DNA of 8,079 bases from Sulfurovum sp. (GTDB lineage Bacteria; Campylobacterota; Campylobacteria; Campylobacterales; Sulfurovaceae): the NCBI GenBank assembly GCA_030634925.1, contig DAOVZV010000038.1, positions 1-8,079 on the forward strand, in the 5' to 3' direction. How positions within the stretch are numbered: the first letter of the stretch is position 1; every line of letters starts with the position of its first letter. The notes beneath the pieces were generated by a model. It worked only from the letters and a program-made list of their open reading frames with translations, searched no databases and was not told the DNA's origin. Made by a program: the position numbers and the translations under genes. Shown piece by piece: positions 1 to 6,380 of this stretch.

Positions 1-332
1 CCAATGGTAAGTTGGCTGTAGTAGCTGTGATGTTTGAGGTAGGAGAGTCCAACAAAGTACTAGAGGGATTGTGGAAGAAGATGCCACTAGAAGCAGGTGT
101 TCACAATAAAGATGTAAATAATCAAATCAATACTCTATTACCCAAAAATAGAGATTATTATCGCTTTAATGGTTCATTGACTACTCCTCCGTGTACAGAG
201 GGTGTGAGATGGTTAGTGATGAAAGATAGTATCAGTATGTCAAAAGAGCAATTGGCATTATTCCAAAAGGTGATGAAGAGACCAAATAATAGACCTATTC
301 AAGCTACAAATGCTAGAGTAATTTTAGATTAA
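1..332 (+). CDS. alpha-carbonic anhydrase, C-terminal part (5' end outside window)
   Basis: This is the last 109 codons of a secreted alpha-class carbonic anhydrase, which interconverts CO2 and bicarbonate, usually in the periplasm. The open frame runs in from before the window (first full codon at 3), so the signal peptide and the three zinc-binding histidines cannot be seen. What is visible is diagnostic: the strand LAVVAVMFEVGESN, then YYRFNGSLTTPPCTEGVRW. The latter contains the GSLTTPP loop whose first Thr is the active-site threonine (Thr199 in human CA II numbering). The Cys after TTPP is typical of bacterial members, where it usually forms a disulfide with an N-terminal Cys. The frame ends with TAA at 330-332. 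It lies 109 bp before the regulator gene and shows no sign of co-transcription with nap. A TTG at 12 is not a real start, because the family sequence continues upstream of it. In an autotroph it could supply inorganic carbon, but that is inference. Confidence 0.93.
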   Translation, partial: NGKLAVVAVMFEVGESNKVLEGLWKKMPLEAGVHNKDVNNQINTLLPKNRDYYRFNGSLTTPPCTEGVRWLVMKDSISMSKEQLALFQKVMKRPNNRPIQATNARVILD

Positions 333-372
333 CATACCCTATTTATCCATATACTCGAAAGCGTATTGTCTC

Positions 373-400
373 TTTGGACTGTTTTAGCATATATTATAAT
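373..400 (+). promoter_or_regulatory. Putative sigma70 promoter of the Crp/Fnr regulator gene
   Basis: A perfect -10 hexamer TATAAT lies at 395-400. A weak -35-like TTTGGA lies at 373-378, 16 bp upstream. Weak -35 elements are common in Campylobacterota. Transcription would begin near 406-407, leaving a leader of about 35 nt before the ATG at 442. This is seen from sequence only. Confidence 0.5.
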
Positions 401-418
401 TGATATGTTATACTAAAT

Positions 419-432
419 GTGATAAATATCAA
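419..432 (+). promoter_or_regulatory. Putative Crp/Fnr-family box in the regulator leader (possible autoregulation)
   Basis: GTGAT-AAAT-ATCAA differs by one base from the FNR consensus TTGAT-N4-ATCAA. Read on the minus strand it is TTGATATTTATCAC, which matches the box in front of napA (TTGATATATGTCAA) at 11 of 14 positions. It lies downstream of the likely transcription start and abuts the Shine-Dalgarno sequence, a position that suggests repression of the regulator gene. No binding data are implied. Confidence 0.45.
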
Positions 433-436
433 AGGG
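431..436 (+). promoter_or_regulatory. Ribosome binding site deciding the regulator start
   Basis: AAAGGG lies 5 nt before the ATG at 442. A TTG at 400 in the same frame overlaps the TATAAT -10 element, so it would not be on the transcript from that promoter. The ATG at 442 is therefore preferred. Confidence 0.65.
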
Positions 437-441
437 TTATT

Positions 442-1116
442 ATGCTTCAACTTCGAGAAATCAGCCTATTTGCAGGACTTGATGATACTCAGCTTCAACT
501 ACTTCAATCACATCTACTGATTAAACATTACAAAAAAGATAGTATAGTTTTTTATGAGGGTGATGAGAGTGAGTATTTACATATACTTCTTGATGGAGAG
601 GTACGACTATTCAAGACATCTCCACAAGGTAGGCAAGTACATATACATAATTTTCAATCACCAGAGATTATCGCACTATTTGCTGCTTTTGAGAGGGTAG
701 CTTTCCCTGCTAGTTGTGAATTTTTTACAGATGGAACATTGGGATTATTACCTCTAAAAAGTCTCTATTCTTGTCTAAATAAGCTTGAGTTTTCTCTAGC
801 TTTTATATCATCTCTCTCAAAGAGGATAAGACTATTATCTACTCTACTTCACAAAGAGACGATATTCTCATCAGAAGCCAAGATAGCAGACCTTATCTAC
901 AACAATCCTACAGTATTTCAGCATTTCAAAAACAACCAAATAGCGTCTATACTCAATATCACTCCAGAGACTCTCTCTAGGATATTGACAAAGCTAAAAA
1001 AAGAGAAGATAATTATTATTGAAGAGCATATTGTAACTGTGCTAAATATCAAAGCACTTGCAGCTATTATTGATACAAATAGTATAAAAAAAGGGTTATC
1101 AGACTCTTTTTTATAA
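442..1116 (+). CDS. Crp/Fnr-family transcriptional regulator, probable nap regulator
   Basis: A 224-residue regulator of the usual length for the family. Residues about 5-125 form the cyclic-nucleotide-binding-like beta-barrel (e.g. GDESEYLHILLDGEVRLFK, 40-58). A long dimerisation helix follows (about 115-138). Residues 143-205 are a winged helix-turn-helix with the recognition helix TPETLSRILTKL. Glu176, Ser179 and Arg180 reproduce the FNR E-x-x-S-R code that reads TTGAT half-sites. There is no N-terminal cysteine cluster (only Cys92 and Cys111), so it is unlikely to be an oxygen-sensing [4Fe-4S] FNR. The usual cAMP-contacting Arg-Ser/Thr pair is not evident either. A DNR- or NssR-like role responding to nitrogen oxides is possible but unproven. 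The gene ends 107 bp before napA on the same strand, and TTGAT-type boxes lie over its own leader and before napA, so nap is the obvious target. Confidence 0.88.
   Translation: MLQLREISLFAGLDDTQLQLLQSHLLIKHYKKDSIVFYEGDESEYLHILLDGEVRLFKTSPQGRQVHIHNFQSPEIIALFAAFERVAFPASCEFFTDGTLGLLPLKSLYSCLNKLEFSLAFISSLSKRIRLLSTLLHKETIFSSEAKIADLIYNNPTVFQHFKNNQIASILNITPETLSRILTKLKKEKIIIIEEHIVTVLNIKALAAIIDTNSIKKGLSDSFL
1087..1112 (+). terminator. Weak possible terminator hairpin overlapping the end of the regulator gene
   Basis: AAAAAAG at 1087-1093 can pair with CTTTTTT at 1106-1112. The stem can extend inward through G-U, G-C, U-A and U-G pairs to a 4-nt loop (1098-1101). The stem is A/U-rich and its own 3' arm supplies the U-run. 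It lies inside the last codons, just before the stop at 1114-1116. It could partly separate the regulator transcript from napA, but the call is weak. Confidence 0.25.
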
Positions 1117-1123
1117 TTTTAAT

Positions 1124-1167
1124 ATATAATTAATCTTGATATATGTCAATAAAGCATATAATTAATC
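1124..1167 (+). repeat. Direct repeat in the nap control region (two 12-bp copies, 32 bp apart)
   Basis: ATATAATTAATC occurs exactly at 1124-1135 and 1156-1167. Each copy is followed, after two differing bases, by GATA. Start-to-start spacing is 32 bp, about three helical turns. Each copy contains a perfect TATAAT (1125-1130 and 1157-1162). The sequence is AT-rich, so chance is possible. Confidence 0.5.
1136..1149 (+). promoter_or_regulatory. Putative FNR/Crp-type regulator box upstream of napA
   Basis: TTGAT-ATAT-GTCAA is a near-perfect dyad, one base from TTGAT-N4-ATCAA. It is the half-site expected for the E-x-x-S-R helix of the regulator encoded just upstream. The centre is at 1142.5, 81 bp before the napA start codon. 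With a start site near 1184 it would sit at the class II activator position (-41.5). With the TATAAT at 1157-1162 it would instead overlap the promoter. Confidence 0.6.
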
Positions 1168-1177
1168 ACGATAAACT
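1157..1177 (+). promoter_or_regulatory. Alternative -10 elements for the nap operon
   Basis: Two candidates are visible. TATAAT at 1157-1162 is perfect and has TTGATA as a -35-like match (1136-1141), but with a short 15-bp spacer, and that -35 is the regulator box itself. TAAACT at 1172-1177 matches 4 of 6 bases but would start transcription near 1184, which places the box at -41.5. Sequence alone does not decide between them. Confidence 0.4.
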
Positions 1178-1195
1178 TAGTAAGTATTTTTACTA
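1178..1195 (+). repeat. Inverted repeat at or near the nap transcript start
   Basis: TAGTAA at 1178-1183 and TTACTA at 1190-1195 form a perfect 6-bp inverted repeat with a 6-nt spacer. A competing pairing exists between TTAGTA (1177-1182) and TACTAA (1205-1210), the latter just before the napA Shine-Dalgarno at 1213-1218. It could be an operator or a weak leader hairpin, or chance in AT-rich DNA. Confidence 0.35.
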
Positions 1196-1223
1196 TTTTT
1201 ACACTACTAAATAAGGAGCAAAT

Positions 1224-4040
1224 ATGTCATTAAACAGAAGAGACTTTTTGAAAAATTCAGCAGCCGTTGCAGCTGCAGGTGCAGTGGGGATTACTGTACC
1301 AGTAGAGGCACAAGCATCAGCCTCTAAGACTGAGTCTAAGTGGCGATGGGACAAGGCAGCTTGTCGTTTTTGTGGTACTGGTTGTGGTATCATGTTGGCA
1401 ACAAAAGAGGGACGAATTGTTGCAGTAAAAGGTGACCCAGCAGCACCAGTTAATCGTGGTCTTAACTGTATCAAGGGTTATTTTAACGCCAAGATAATGT
1501 ACGGAGCAGATAGACTTAAAACTCCTCTACTTCGTATGAATGACAAAGGTGAATTTGACAAAAAAGGTAAATTTAAGCCAGTCAGTTGGGAGAGAGCATT
1601 TGATGAGATGGAAGTTCATATCAAAAAAGCACTCAAACATGCAGGACCTGAGGGCGTAGGTGTATTTGCTTCTGGTCAATATACAGTTATGGAGGGTTAT
1701 GCAGCCCAAAAAATGATGAAAGCAGGATTTAGGTCAAATGCTATCGACCCAAATGCTAGACACTGTATGGCATCTGCTGTTGTTGGTTTTTATCAGACAT
1801 TTGGTATTGATGAGCCTAGTGGTTGTTATGATGATATTGAGCTTACTGATACGATAGTTTCTTGGGGTTCAAATATGGCAGAAATGCACCCTATCTTGTG
1901 GTCAAGAGTAACTGATAGAAAATTATCAAACCCTGAAAAAGTAAAAGTAGTAAACTTATCTACATATACTCATAGAACATCAGACTTGGCTGATATTGAG
2001 ATTATATTCTCTCCAAATACAGACCTTACTCTATGGAACTATATCGCTCGTGAGATAGTTATGAGAGATGAAGCTGAGAAGATTATTGATTGGGATTTTG
2101 TCAATAAACACATGGTATTTGCAACAGGACCTGCCAACATTGGTTATGGTATGAGAAGAGAGGGCGATAAGTCTCTTAAAGATGGTAAATATACTGACGC
2201 AGAGATGGAGATTATCTCAAAAGAGATGGTTAAAACTATATCTGCAAAAGAAGCTCCAGCACTAGAGCCTTATGGATACAAAGAGGGTGACAAGATGAAA
2301 AACAGTGCTGGTACACTCAAGCACTGGGAAATCTCTTATGAAGATTACAAAAAATCACTAGAGCCATATACACTAGAATATACAGCCAAAACTACAAAAG
2401 GTGACCCAAGTGAGGACATCGAAGAGTATAAAAAGAAGCTACAACATTTAGCTAATTTATATATTGAAAAAGGTAGAAAAGTAGTATCATTCTGGACAAT
2501 GGGTATGAACCAACATACTAGAGGTACTTGGGTAAATACACTTTCGTACAATGTTCACTTTATGCTAAATAAACAAGCTAAACCTGGTTCAGGAGCATTC
2601 TCTCTTACAGGTCAGCCTAGTGCTTGTGGTACTGCTAGAGAAGTTGGTACATTCTGCCATAGACTTCCTGCTGATATGATGGTCAAAAATCCTAAGCATA
2701 GAGCTATTACAGAAAAAGGTTGGAATGTACCAAGTGGTACGATTAACCCAGTAGGTAATCAGCATATTATGAAAATCCATAGAGATATAGAAGATGGTGT
2801 TATCAAATTTGCATGGGTAAATGTTTGTAATGCTTATCAAGATAGTGCAAGTGCATCTCACTGGATAAAAGCAGCAAGAGAGATGGATAACTTCATCGTA
2901 ACTTCTGATGGTTACCCTGGTATTTCTGCCAAAGTTTCTGACCTTGTACTTCCATCTGCTATGATTTATGAAAAATGGGGTGCTTATGGAAATGCAGAGA
3001 GAAGAACTCAGCATTGGAGACAACAAGTACTTCCTGTAGGTGACGCTATGAGTGATACATGGCAATGGGTTGAGCTATCTAAGAGATTTACTGTAAAAGA
3101 TTTATGGGGTGAATCTACACTTAGAAATGGTAAGAAACTTCCAGATGTAGTAGCCAAAGCCAAAGAGATGGGATATGATGAGAATGCAACTATGTTTGAT
3201 ATTCTATTTGCAAATAAAAGAGCAAAATCATATAAAGTAGATACTACTAAATTCCCTCAACAAGGTTATGATAACTCTGAGTGTTTAGGTGATAGCAGAA
3301 ATGTCAAAGGTAGTGATGGTAAAGTCTTTGAGGGTTATGGATTTATGATTCACGAATATCTATTTGAAGAGTATGCAGATTTCGGTAGAGGACATGGACA
3401 TGACCTTGCACCATTTGAAGTATATCACAAAGTGAGAGGACTTAAATGGCCAGTAGTTGATGGTAAAGAGACTCAGTGGAGATTTAATGTCAAGTATGAC
3501 CCGTATGCAGCAAAACATGCAAAAGAGAGTGGAGCAACTGACTTTGCATTCTACGGAACACTTGCAAAAGCATTGTCACAAGGTAACTTGACAGGTATCA
3601 CAGATAAGAAGAAAAAACCACTACCAAACAAAGCCAAAATCTTTGCAAGACCGTATATGGATCCTCCTGAAATGCCAGATGAAAAATACGATATGTGGTT
3701 GTGTACAGGTAGAGTACTAGAACATTGGCATAGTGGTACGATGACGATGAGAGTTCCTGAGCTTTTCCGTGCTGTACCTGAAGCGTTGTGTTATATGCAC
3801 CCTACTGATGCAAAAGATAGAGGCTTCAAAAGAGGTGGACTTATATGGGTTGATTCTCGTAGAGGTAAAGTCAAAGCTAGAGTAGAGACAAGAGGACGAA
3901 ATAGACCACCACAAGGTCTTGTATTTGTACCATGGTTTGATGAGAAAGTATTTATCAACAAAGTATGTCTTGATGCTACTTGTCCTATGTCAAAACAGAC
4001 AGACTTCAAGAAATGTGCTGTTAGACTTAGTAAGGCGTAG
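1224..4040 (+). CDS. napA: Periplasmic nitrate reductase catalytic subunit NapA
   Basis: NapA reduces nitrate to nitrite in the periplasm using a [4Fe-4S] cluster and Mo-bis-PGD. The 938-residue precursor has a Tat signal (NRRDFLK at 4-10, hydrophobic stretch to about 27, likely cleavage after AQA at 29-31). The cluster cysteines are 47, 50, 54 and 82, and Lys84 sits where the family places the electron-relay lysine between cluster and cofactor. Cys181 in [10 protein letters not shown] is the expected molybdenum ligand, which marks a Nap rather than a Nar (Asp ligand) enzyme. [12 protein letters not shown] (about 423-434) and the dinucleotide-binding domain motif [16 protein letters not shown] (about 829-844) are conserved in the family. 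The length resembles Campylobacterota NapA, which is longer than the E. coli protein. AAGGAG at 1213-1218, 5 nt before the ATG, supports the start. It is the first gene of the operon, and napG follows after 3 bp. Confidence 0.98.
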   Translation: MSLNRRDFLKNSAAVAAAGAVGITVPVEAQASASKTESKWRWDKAACRFCGTGCGIMLATKEGRIVAVKGDPAAPVNRGLNCIKGYFNAKIMYGADRLKTPLLRMNDKGEFDKKGKFKPVSWERAFDEMEVHIKKALKHAGPEGVGVFASGQYTVMEGYAAQKMMKAGFRSNAIDPNARHCMASAVVGFYQTFGIDEPSGCYDDIELTDTIVSWGSNMAEMHPILWSRVTDRKLSNPEKVKVVNLSTYTHRTSDLADIEIIFSPNTDLTLWNYIAREIVMRDEAEKIIDWDFVNKHMVFATGPANIGYGMRREGDKSLKDGKYTDAEMEIISKEMVKTISAKEAPALEPYGYKEGDKMKNSAGTLKHWEISYEDYKKSLEPYTLEYTAKTTKGDPSEDIEEYKKKLQHLANLYIEKGRKVVSFWTMGMNQHTRGTWVNTLSYNVHFMLNKQAKPGSGAFSLTGQPSACGTAREVGTFCHRLPADMMVKNPKHRAITEKGWNVPSGTINPVGNQHIMKIHRDIEDGVIKFAWVNVCNAYQDSASASHWIKAAREMDNFIVTSDGYPGISAKVSDLVLPSAMIYEKWGAYGNAERRTQHWRQQVLPVGDAMSDTWQWVELSKRFTVKDLWGESTLRNGKKLPDVVAKAKEMGYDENATMFDILFANKRAKSYKVDTTKFPQQGYDNSECLGDSRNVKGSDGKVFEGYGFMIHEYLFEEYADFGRGHGHDLAPFEVYHKVRGLKWPVVDGKETQWRFNVKYDPYAAKHAKESGATDFAFYGTLAKALSQGNLTGITDKKKKPLPNKAKIFARPYMDPPEMPDEKYDMWLCTGRVLEHWHSGTMTMRVPELFRAVPEALCYMHPTDAKDRGFKRGGLIWVDSRRGKVKARVETRGRNRPPQGLVFVPWFDEKVFINKVCLDATCPMSKQTDFKKCAVRLSKA
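4032..4035 (+). promoter_or_regulatory. Ribosome binding site for the GTG start of napG
   Basis: AAGG within the last napA codons lies 8 nt before GTG at 4044. The next in-frame Met (residue 11) would remove the twin-arginine motif, so the GTG is the likely start. Confidence 0.5.
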
Positions 4041-4043
4041 TAA

Positions 4044-4868
4044 GTGAAAGACTCTAACAATAGACGAAACTTTATGGTAACTAGCTTACAGAGTATTGGG
4101 TTGGCGACTTTGGGTGGCGCGTTGTGGAGTGGATATAGTGATGGAGTGAAAGCTTCACCTCTAGTACTTCGCCCACCTGGAGCATTGAGAGAAGAAGATT
4201 TTCTCAAAGCTTGTATCAAGTGTGGATTATGTGCAGAGGCATGTCGCAATAGAGATACAAACATAGACAAAGAGACAGGAGAGCCTAGAGATAGCACTCT
4301 GAAGATGGCAAAAGGTGGAGACTCTATATTGATAGGGACTCCATACTTTATACCAACAGAAGTACCTTGTTTTATGTGTGATGATATTCCTTGTGTACCT
4401 GTATGTCCATCTGGTGCTTTGGATATGAAATCTCTTTTGAACGATAAAGAAGAGATGGATATAAACAAATCAAGAATGGGATTAGCAGTAGTTCACAAAG
4501 AGTCTTGTATCGCATTTTGGGGTATTCAGTGTGATGCTTGTTATAGGGCTTGTCCTCTTTTGGATGTAGCTATTACTTTGGAGTATCAAAAAAACGATAG
4601 AACAGGAAAACACGCATTCTTGCTTCCTGTAGTCCAAGATAGTGCTTGTACTGGATGTGGACTATGTGAACAAGCGTGTGTAACTGAAAAACCTGCTATT
4701 TTTGTATTACCAAATGATATAGCAAAAGGTAAAGCAGGAGACCACTATGTCAAAGGCTGGGATGCCAAAGACCAAGAGAGAGTAAAAGATGCAAAAGAGA
4801 TAAATACCAAAGATGAGAGAAGTGAAAAAAGCCCAACTGATTATCTCAATATGGAGGTAGAGTATTGA
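4044..4868 (+). CDS. napG: NapG, Tat-exported ferredoxin-type subunit of the quinol dehydrogenase
   Basis: NapG pairs with membrane NapH to carry electrons from the quinol pool toward NapB and NapA; in Campylobacterota this replaces NapC. The 274-residue protein starts with a twin-arginine signal (NRRNFMV at 6-12, then a hydrophobic run to about 30). It should therefore lie folded on the periplasmic side. Sixteen cysteines form four [4Fe-4S] sites: 57/60/63/67, 109/112/117/121, 155/163/166/170 (C-x7-C-x2-C-x3-C) and 202/205/208/212. All ligands are intact. The start is GTG, 3 bp after the napA stop. The gene ends in a 4-nt overlap (TTGA) with napH, which indicates translational coupling of the two partners. 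The C-terminal 50 residues are Lys/Asp/Glu-rich and carry no motif I recognise. Confidence 0.96.
   Translation: MKDSNNRRNFMVTSLQSIGLATLGGALWSGYSDGVKASPLVLRPPGALREEDFLKACIKCGLCAEACRNRDTNIDKETGEPRDSTLKMAKGGDSILIGTPYFIPTEVPCFMCDDIPCVPVCPSGALDMKSLLNDKEEMDINKSRMGLAVVHKESCIAFWGIQCDACYRACPLLDVAITLEYQKNDRTGKHAFLLPVVQDSACTGCGLCEQACVTEKPAIFVLPNDIAKGKAGDHYVKGWDAKDQERVKDAKEINTKDERSEKSPTDYLNMEVEY
4853..4857 (+). promoter_or_regulatory. Strong ribosome binding site for the TTG start of napH
   Basis: GGAGG lies 7 nt before TTG at 4865. There is no in-frame ATG before the first membrane segments, so TTG must be the start. The strong site may compensate for the poor start codon. Confidence 0.7.
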
Positions 4869-5674
4869 AAAGTATAAAATACCTTCTACTGAGACGGATT
4901 ACACAGATTAGTATATTAGTTCTATATATTGGAGCAAATGTTTATGGATGGAATATCTTGACTGGTACATTTGGTGCGTCTATGCTTTTTGGGATAATTC
5001 CTTTAGCAGACCCATATAATGTATTGCAAGTATTTGCTACTGGATTTGTATTGGCTACTGATGTTTTGATTGGTGCTTTGATTATTACTCTTTTTTACTT
5101 TGTCATTGGTGGTCGAGCTTTTTGTAGTTGGGTCTGTCCTATCAATATGGTCACAGATTTCGCCAATTGGCTTAGACGAAAACTCAATCTTGACAAAGAA
5201 GAGGTCAATTATCGCTTTTTGAAAAGAAGTGCTAGATATTGGATTATGATTGTTGGTATTTTGGTATCAGCTGTAGTCGGTGTAAGTGCTTTTGAGCTTG
5301 TATCACCTATTACTATTATGCAAAGAGGAGTTATCTTTGGATTTGGTATGGGATGGGCTTTGATAGTAGGAATACTATTATTTGATTTGTTTGGAGTCAA
5401 GAACGGATGGTGTGGTCATCTGTGTCCTTTGGGTGCTACATACTCCATAATTGGAGCAAAGAGTATCATCAGAGTCAAGCACGACCATGAAGCGTGTACC
5501 AACTGTATGAACTGCAAAGTGGTATGTCCAGAGAATCAAGTTTTGTCTATGATAAACAAAGAGAGTATATCAGTCACAAGTGGAGAGTGTACAAACTGTG
5601 GAAGATGTATAGATGTGTGCGATGATGACGCACTAGGATTTAATATTAGAGATTTTAAAACAGGAGGAAAATAA
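4865..5674 (+). CDS. napH: NapH, membrane subunit of the quinol dehydrogenase
   Basis: NapH oxidises menaquinol-type quinols in the inner membrane and hands electrons to NapG. The 269-residue protein shows four hydrophobic segments (about 13-35, 55-82, 124-146 and 156-176). The positive N-terminus (KSIKYLLLRR) implies cytoplasmic ends. Two C-x3-C-P motifs follow membrane segments: CSWVCP (87/91) and CGHLCP (183/187), a hallmark of the NapH/polyferredoxin family linked to quinol oxidation. The C-terminal domain holds two [4Fe-4S] sites, 211/214/217/221 (CTNCMNCKVVCP) and 242/245/248/252 (CTNCGRCIDVC), expected on the cytoplasmic side. It starts at TTG, overlapping the napG stop by 4 nt, and its stop shares one base with the napB ATG (TAATG). 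The length is usual for the family. No napC-like tetraheme gene is present in the window, consistent with NapGH being the sole quinol entry. Confidence 0.97.
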   Translation: MKSIKYLLLRRITQISILVLYIGANVYGWNILTGTFGASMLFGIIPLADPYNVLQVFATGFVLATDVLIGALIITLFYFVIGGRAFCSWVCPINMVTDFANWLRRKLNLDKEEVNYRFLKRSARYWIMIVGILVSAVVGVSAFELVSPITIMQRGVIFGFGMGWALIVGILLFDLFGVKNGWCGHLCPLGATYSIIGAKSIIRVKHDHEACTNCMNCKVVCPENQVLSMINKESISVTSGECTNCGRCIDVCDDDALGFNIRDFKTGGK

Positions 5675-6378
5675 TGAATATGATGAAAACAGTAGTAATG
5701 GGTGCTTTATTGATAGGAGTAGGTGTGACTACAAGCATAGTAGCACAAGAAGTTAAAGATGCAGAGGTAACTCATATTAACCTCAATGAAGGTTCTTCTG
5801 ATAAAGCTCGTATAGAGAAAGAAGATTTGGGTAACAAAAAGTCTGTAACAGAAGAGAGTTTAGGACTAAGAAAGACAAACCTATATGATGAAGTAAAAGC
5901 AGAGGGTGACAAGACAGATTATACTAGACCAACAGCTGGTACTTCTACTAAGTTTGAGAGAGCATTTACAGACGCTCCTCCTATGATACCTCACTCTGTA
6001 GATGGATTACTTCCTATCACTACGACAAATAACCAATGTATTAATTGTCATATGCCAGATGTTGCAAAAAGTATGGGAGCAACTCCTATATCAGAGACTC
6101 ACTTTACAAACTATAGACCTCATACTGTTATGAAAGATGGTAATGTTCTAAAAGAGGGTAAAGTACTAGGAACTGAACTAGGAAATACAAGTGATATTGT
6201 AATAGCAAAACCTACAAAAACTGATACTTTGTATCAAGGTAGATTTAACTGTAGTCAGTGTCATGCTCCACAATCAAAGACTAAGACAGATGTAGCAAAT
6301 ACATTTAGACCAGACTTTGGAGAGAATACAGATAAATCAAAATCTACTCTTTTGGATACTATGAACGAGGGTGTTTAA
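5674..6378 (+). CDS. napB: NapB, periplasmic di-heme cytochrome c subunit
   Basis: NapB is the electron-transfer partner of NapA. The 234-residue precursor has a Sec signal peptide (hydrophobic run 5-23, likely cleavage after SIVA at 21-24). It has two heme c sites, CINCH (122-126) and CSQCH (193-197). His107 in PPMIPHSVDG and His143 in ISETHF are the conserved candidates for distal heme ligands. AGGAGG at 5662-5667, 6 nt before the ATG, fixes the start, and the ATG overlaps the napH stop by one base. The protein is longer than typical NapB (about 150-180 residues). It has a charged N-terminal segment at about 25-95 and a longer stretch (about 144-190) between the ETHF motif and the second heme than I recall for E. 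coli NapB. The N-terminal segment contains two similar E-x-L-G-x-[KR]-K-[ST] stretches (50-57 and 61-68). Both heme sites are intact, so function should be normal. Confidence 0.96.
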   Translation: MNMMKTVVMGALLIGVGVTTSIVAQEVKDAEVTHINLNEGSSDKARIEKEDLGNKKSVTEESLGLRKTNLYDEVKAEGDKTDYTRPTAGTSTKFERAFTDAPPMIPHSVDGLLPITTTNNQCINCHMPDVAKSMGATPISETHFTNYRPHTVMKDGNVLKEGKVLGTELGNTSDIVIAKPTKTDTLYQGRFNCSQCHAPQSKTKTDVANTFRPDFGENTDKSKSTLLDTMNEGV

Positions 6379-6380
6379 TA

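Noticed and set aside
351..366. Small hairpin (ATAC-T-C, GAAA loop, G-C-GTAT) after the carbonic anhydrase gene
   Set aside because: Only four continuous pairs plus one beyond a mismatch, and no following T-run; too weak to call a terminator.
400..441. Upstream TTG start for the regulator, adding an N-terminal C-x3-C that could hint at a metal site
   Set aside because: The TTG overlaps the TATAAT -10 element, while AAAGGG sits correctly before the ATG at 442, where the family homology begins.
2589..3065. Minus-strand open frame of 158 codons inside napA
   Set aside because: Entirely antisense to conserved NapA sequence, with odd Cys/Ser/His-rich composition and no start signals.
3791..4468. 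Long open frame (225 codons) on the minus strand across the napA-napG junction
   Set aside because: It lies opposite two well-supported genes with intact Fe-S and cofactor motifs, has no ribosome site or recognisable domain, and reads as a low-complexity mirror of the coding strand.
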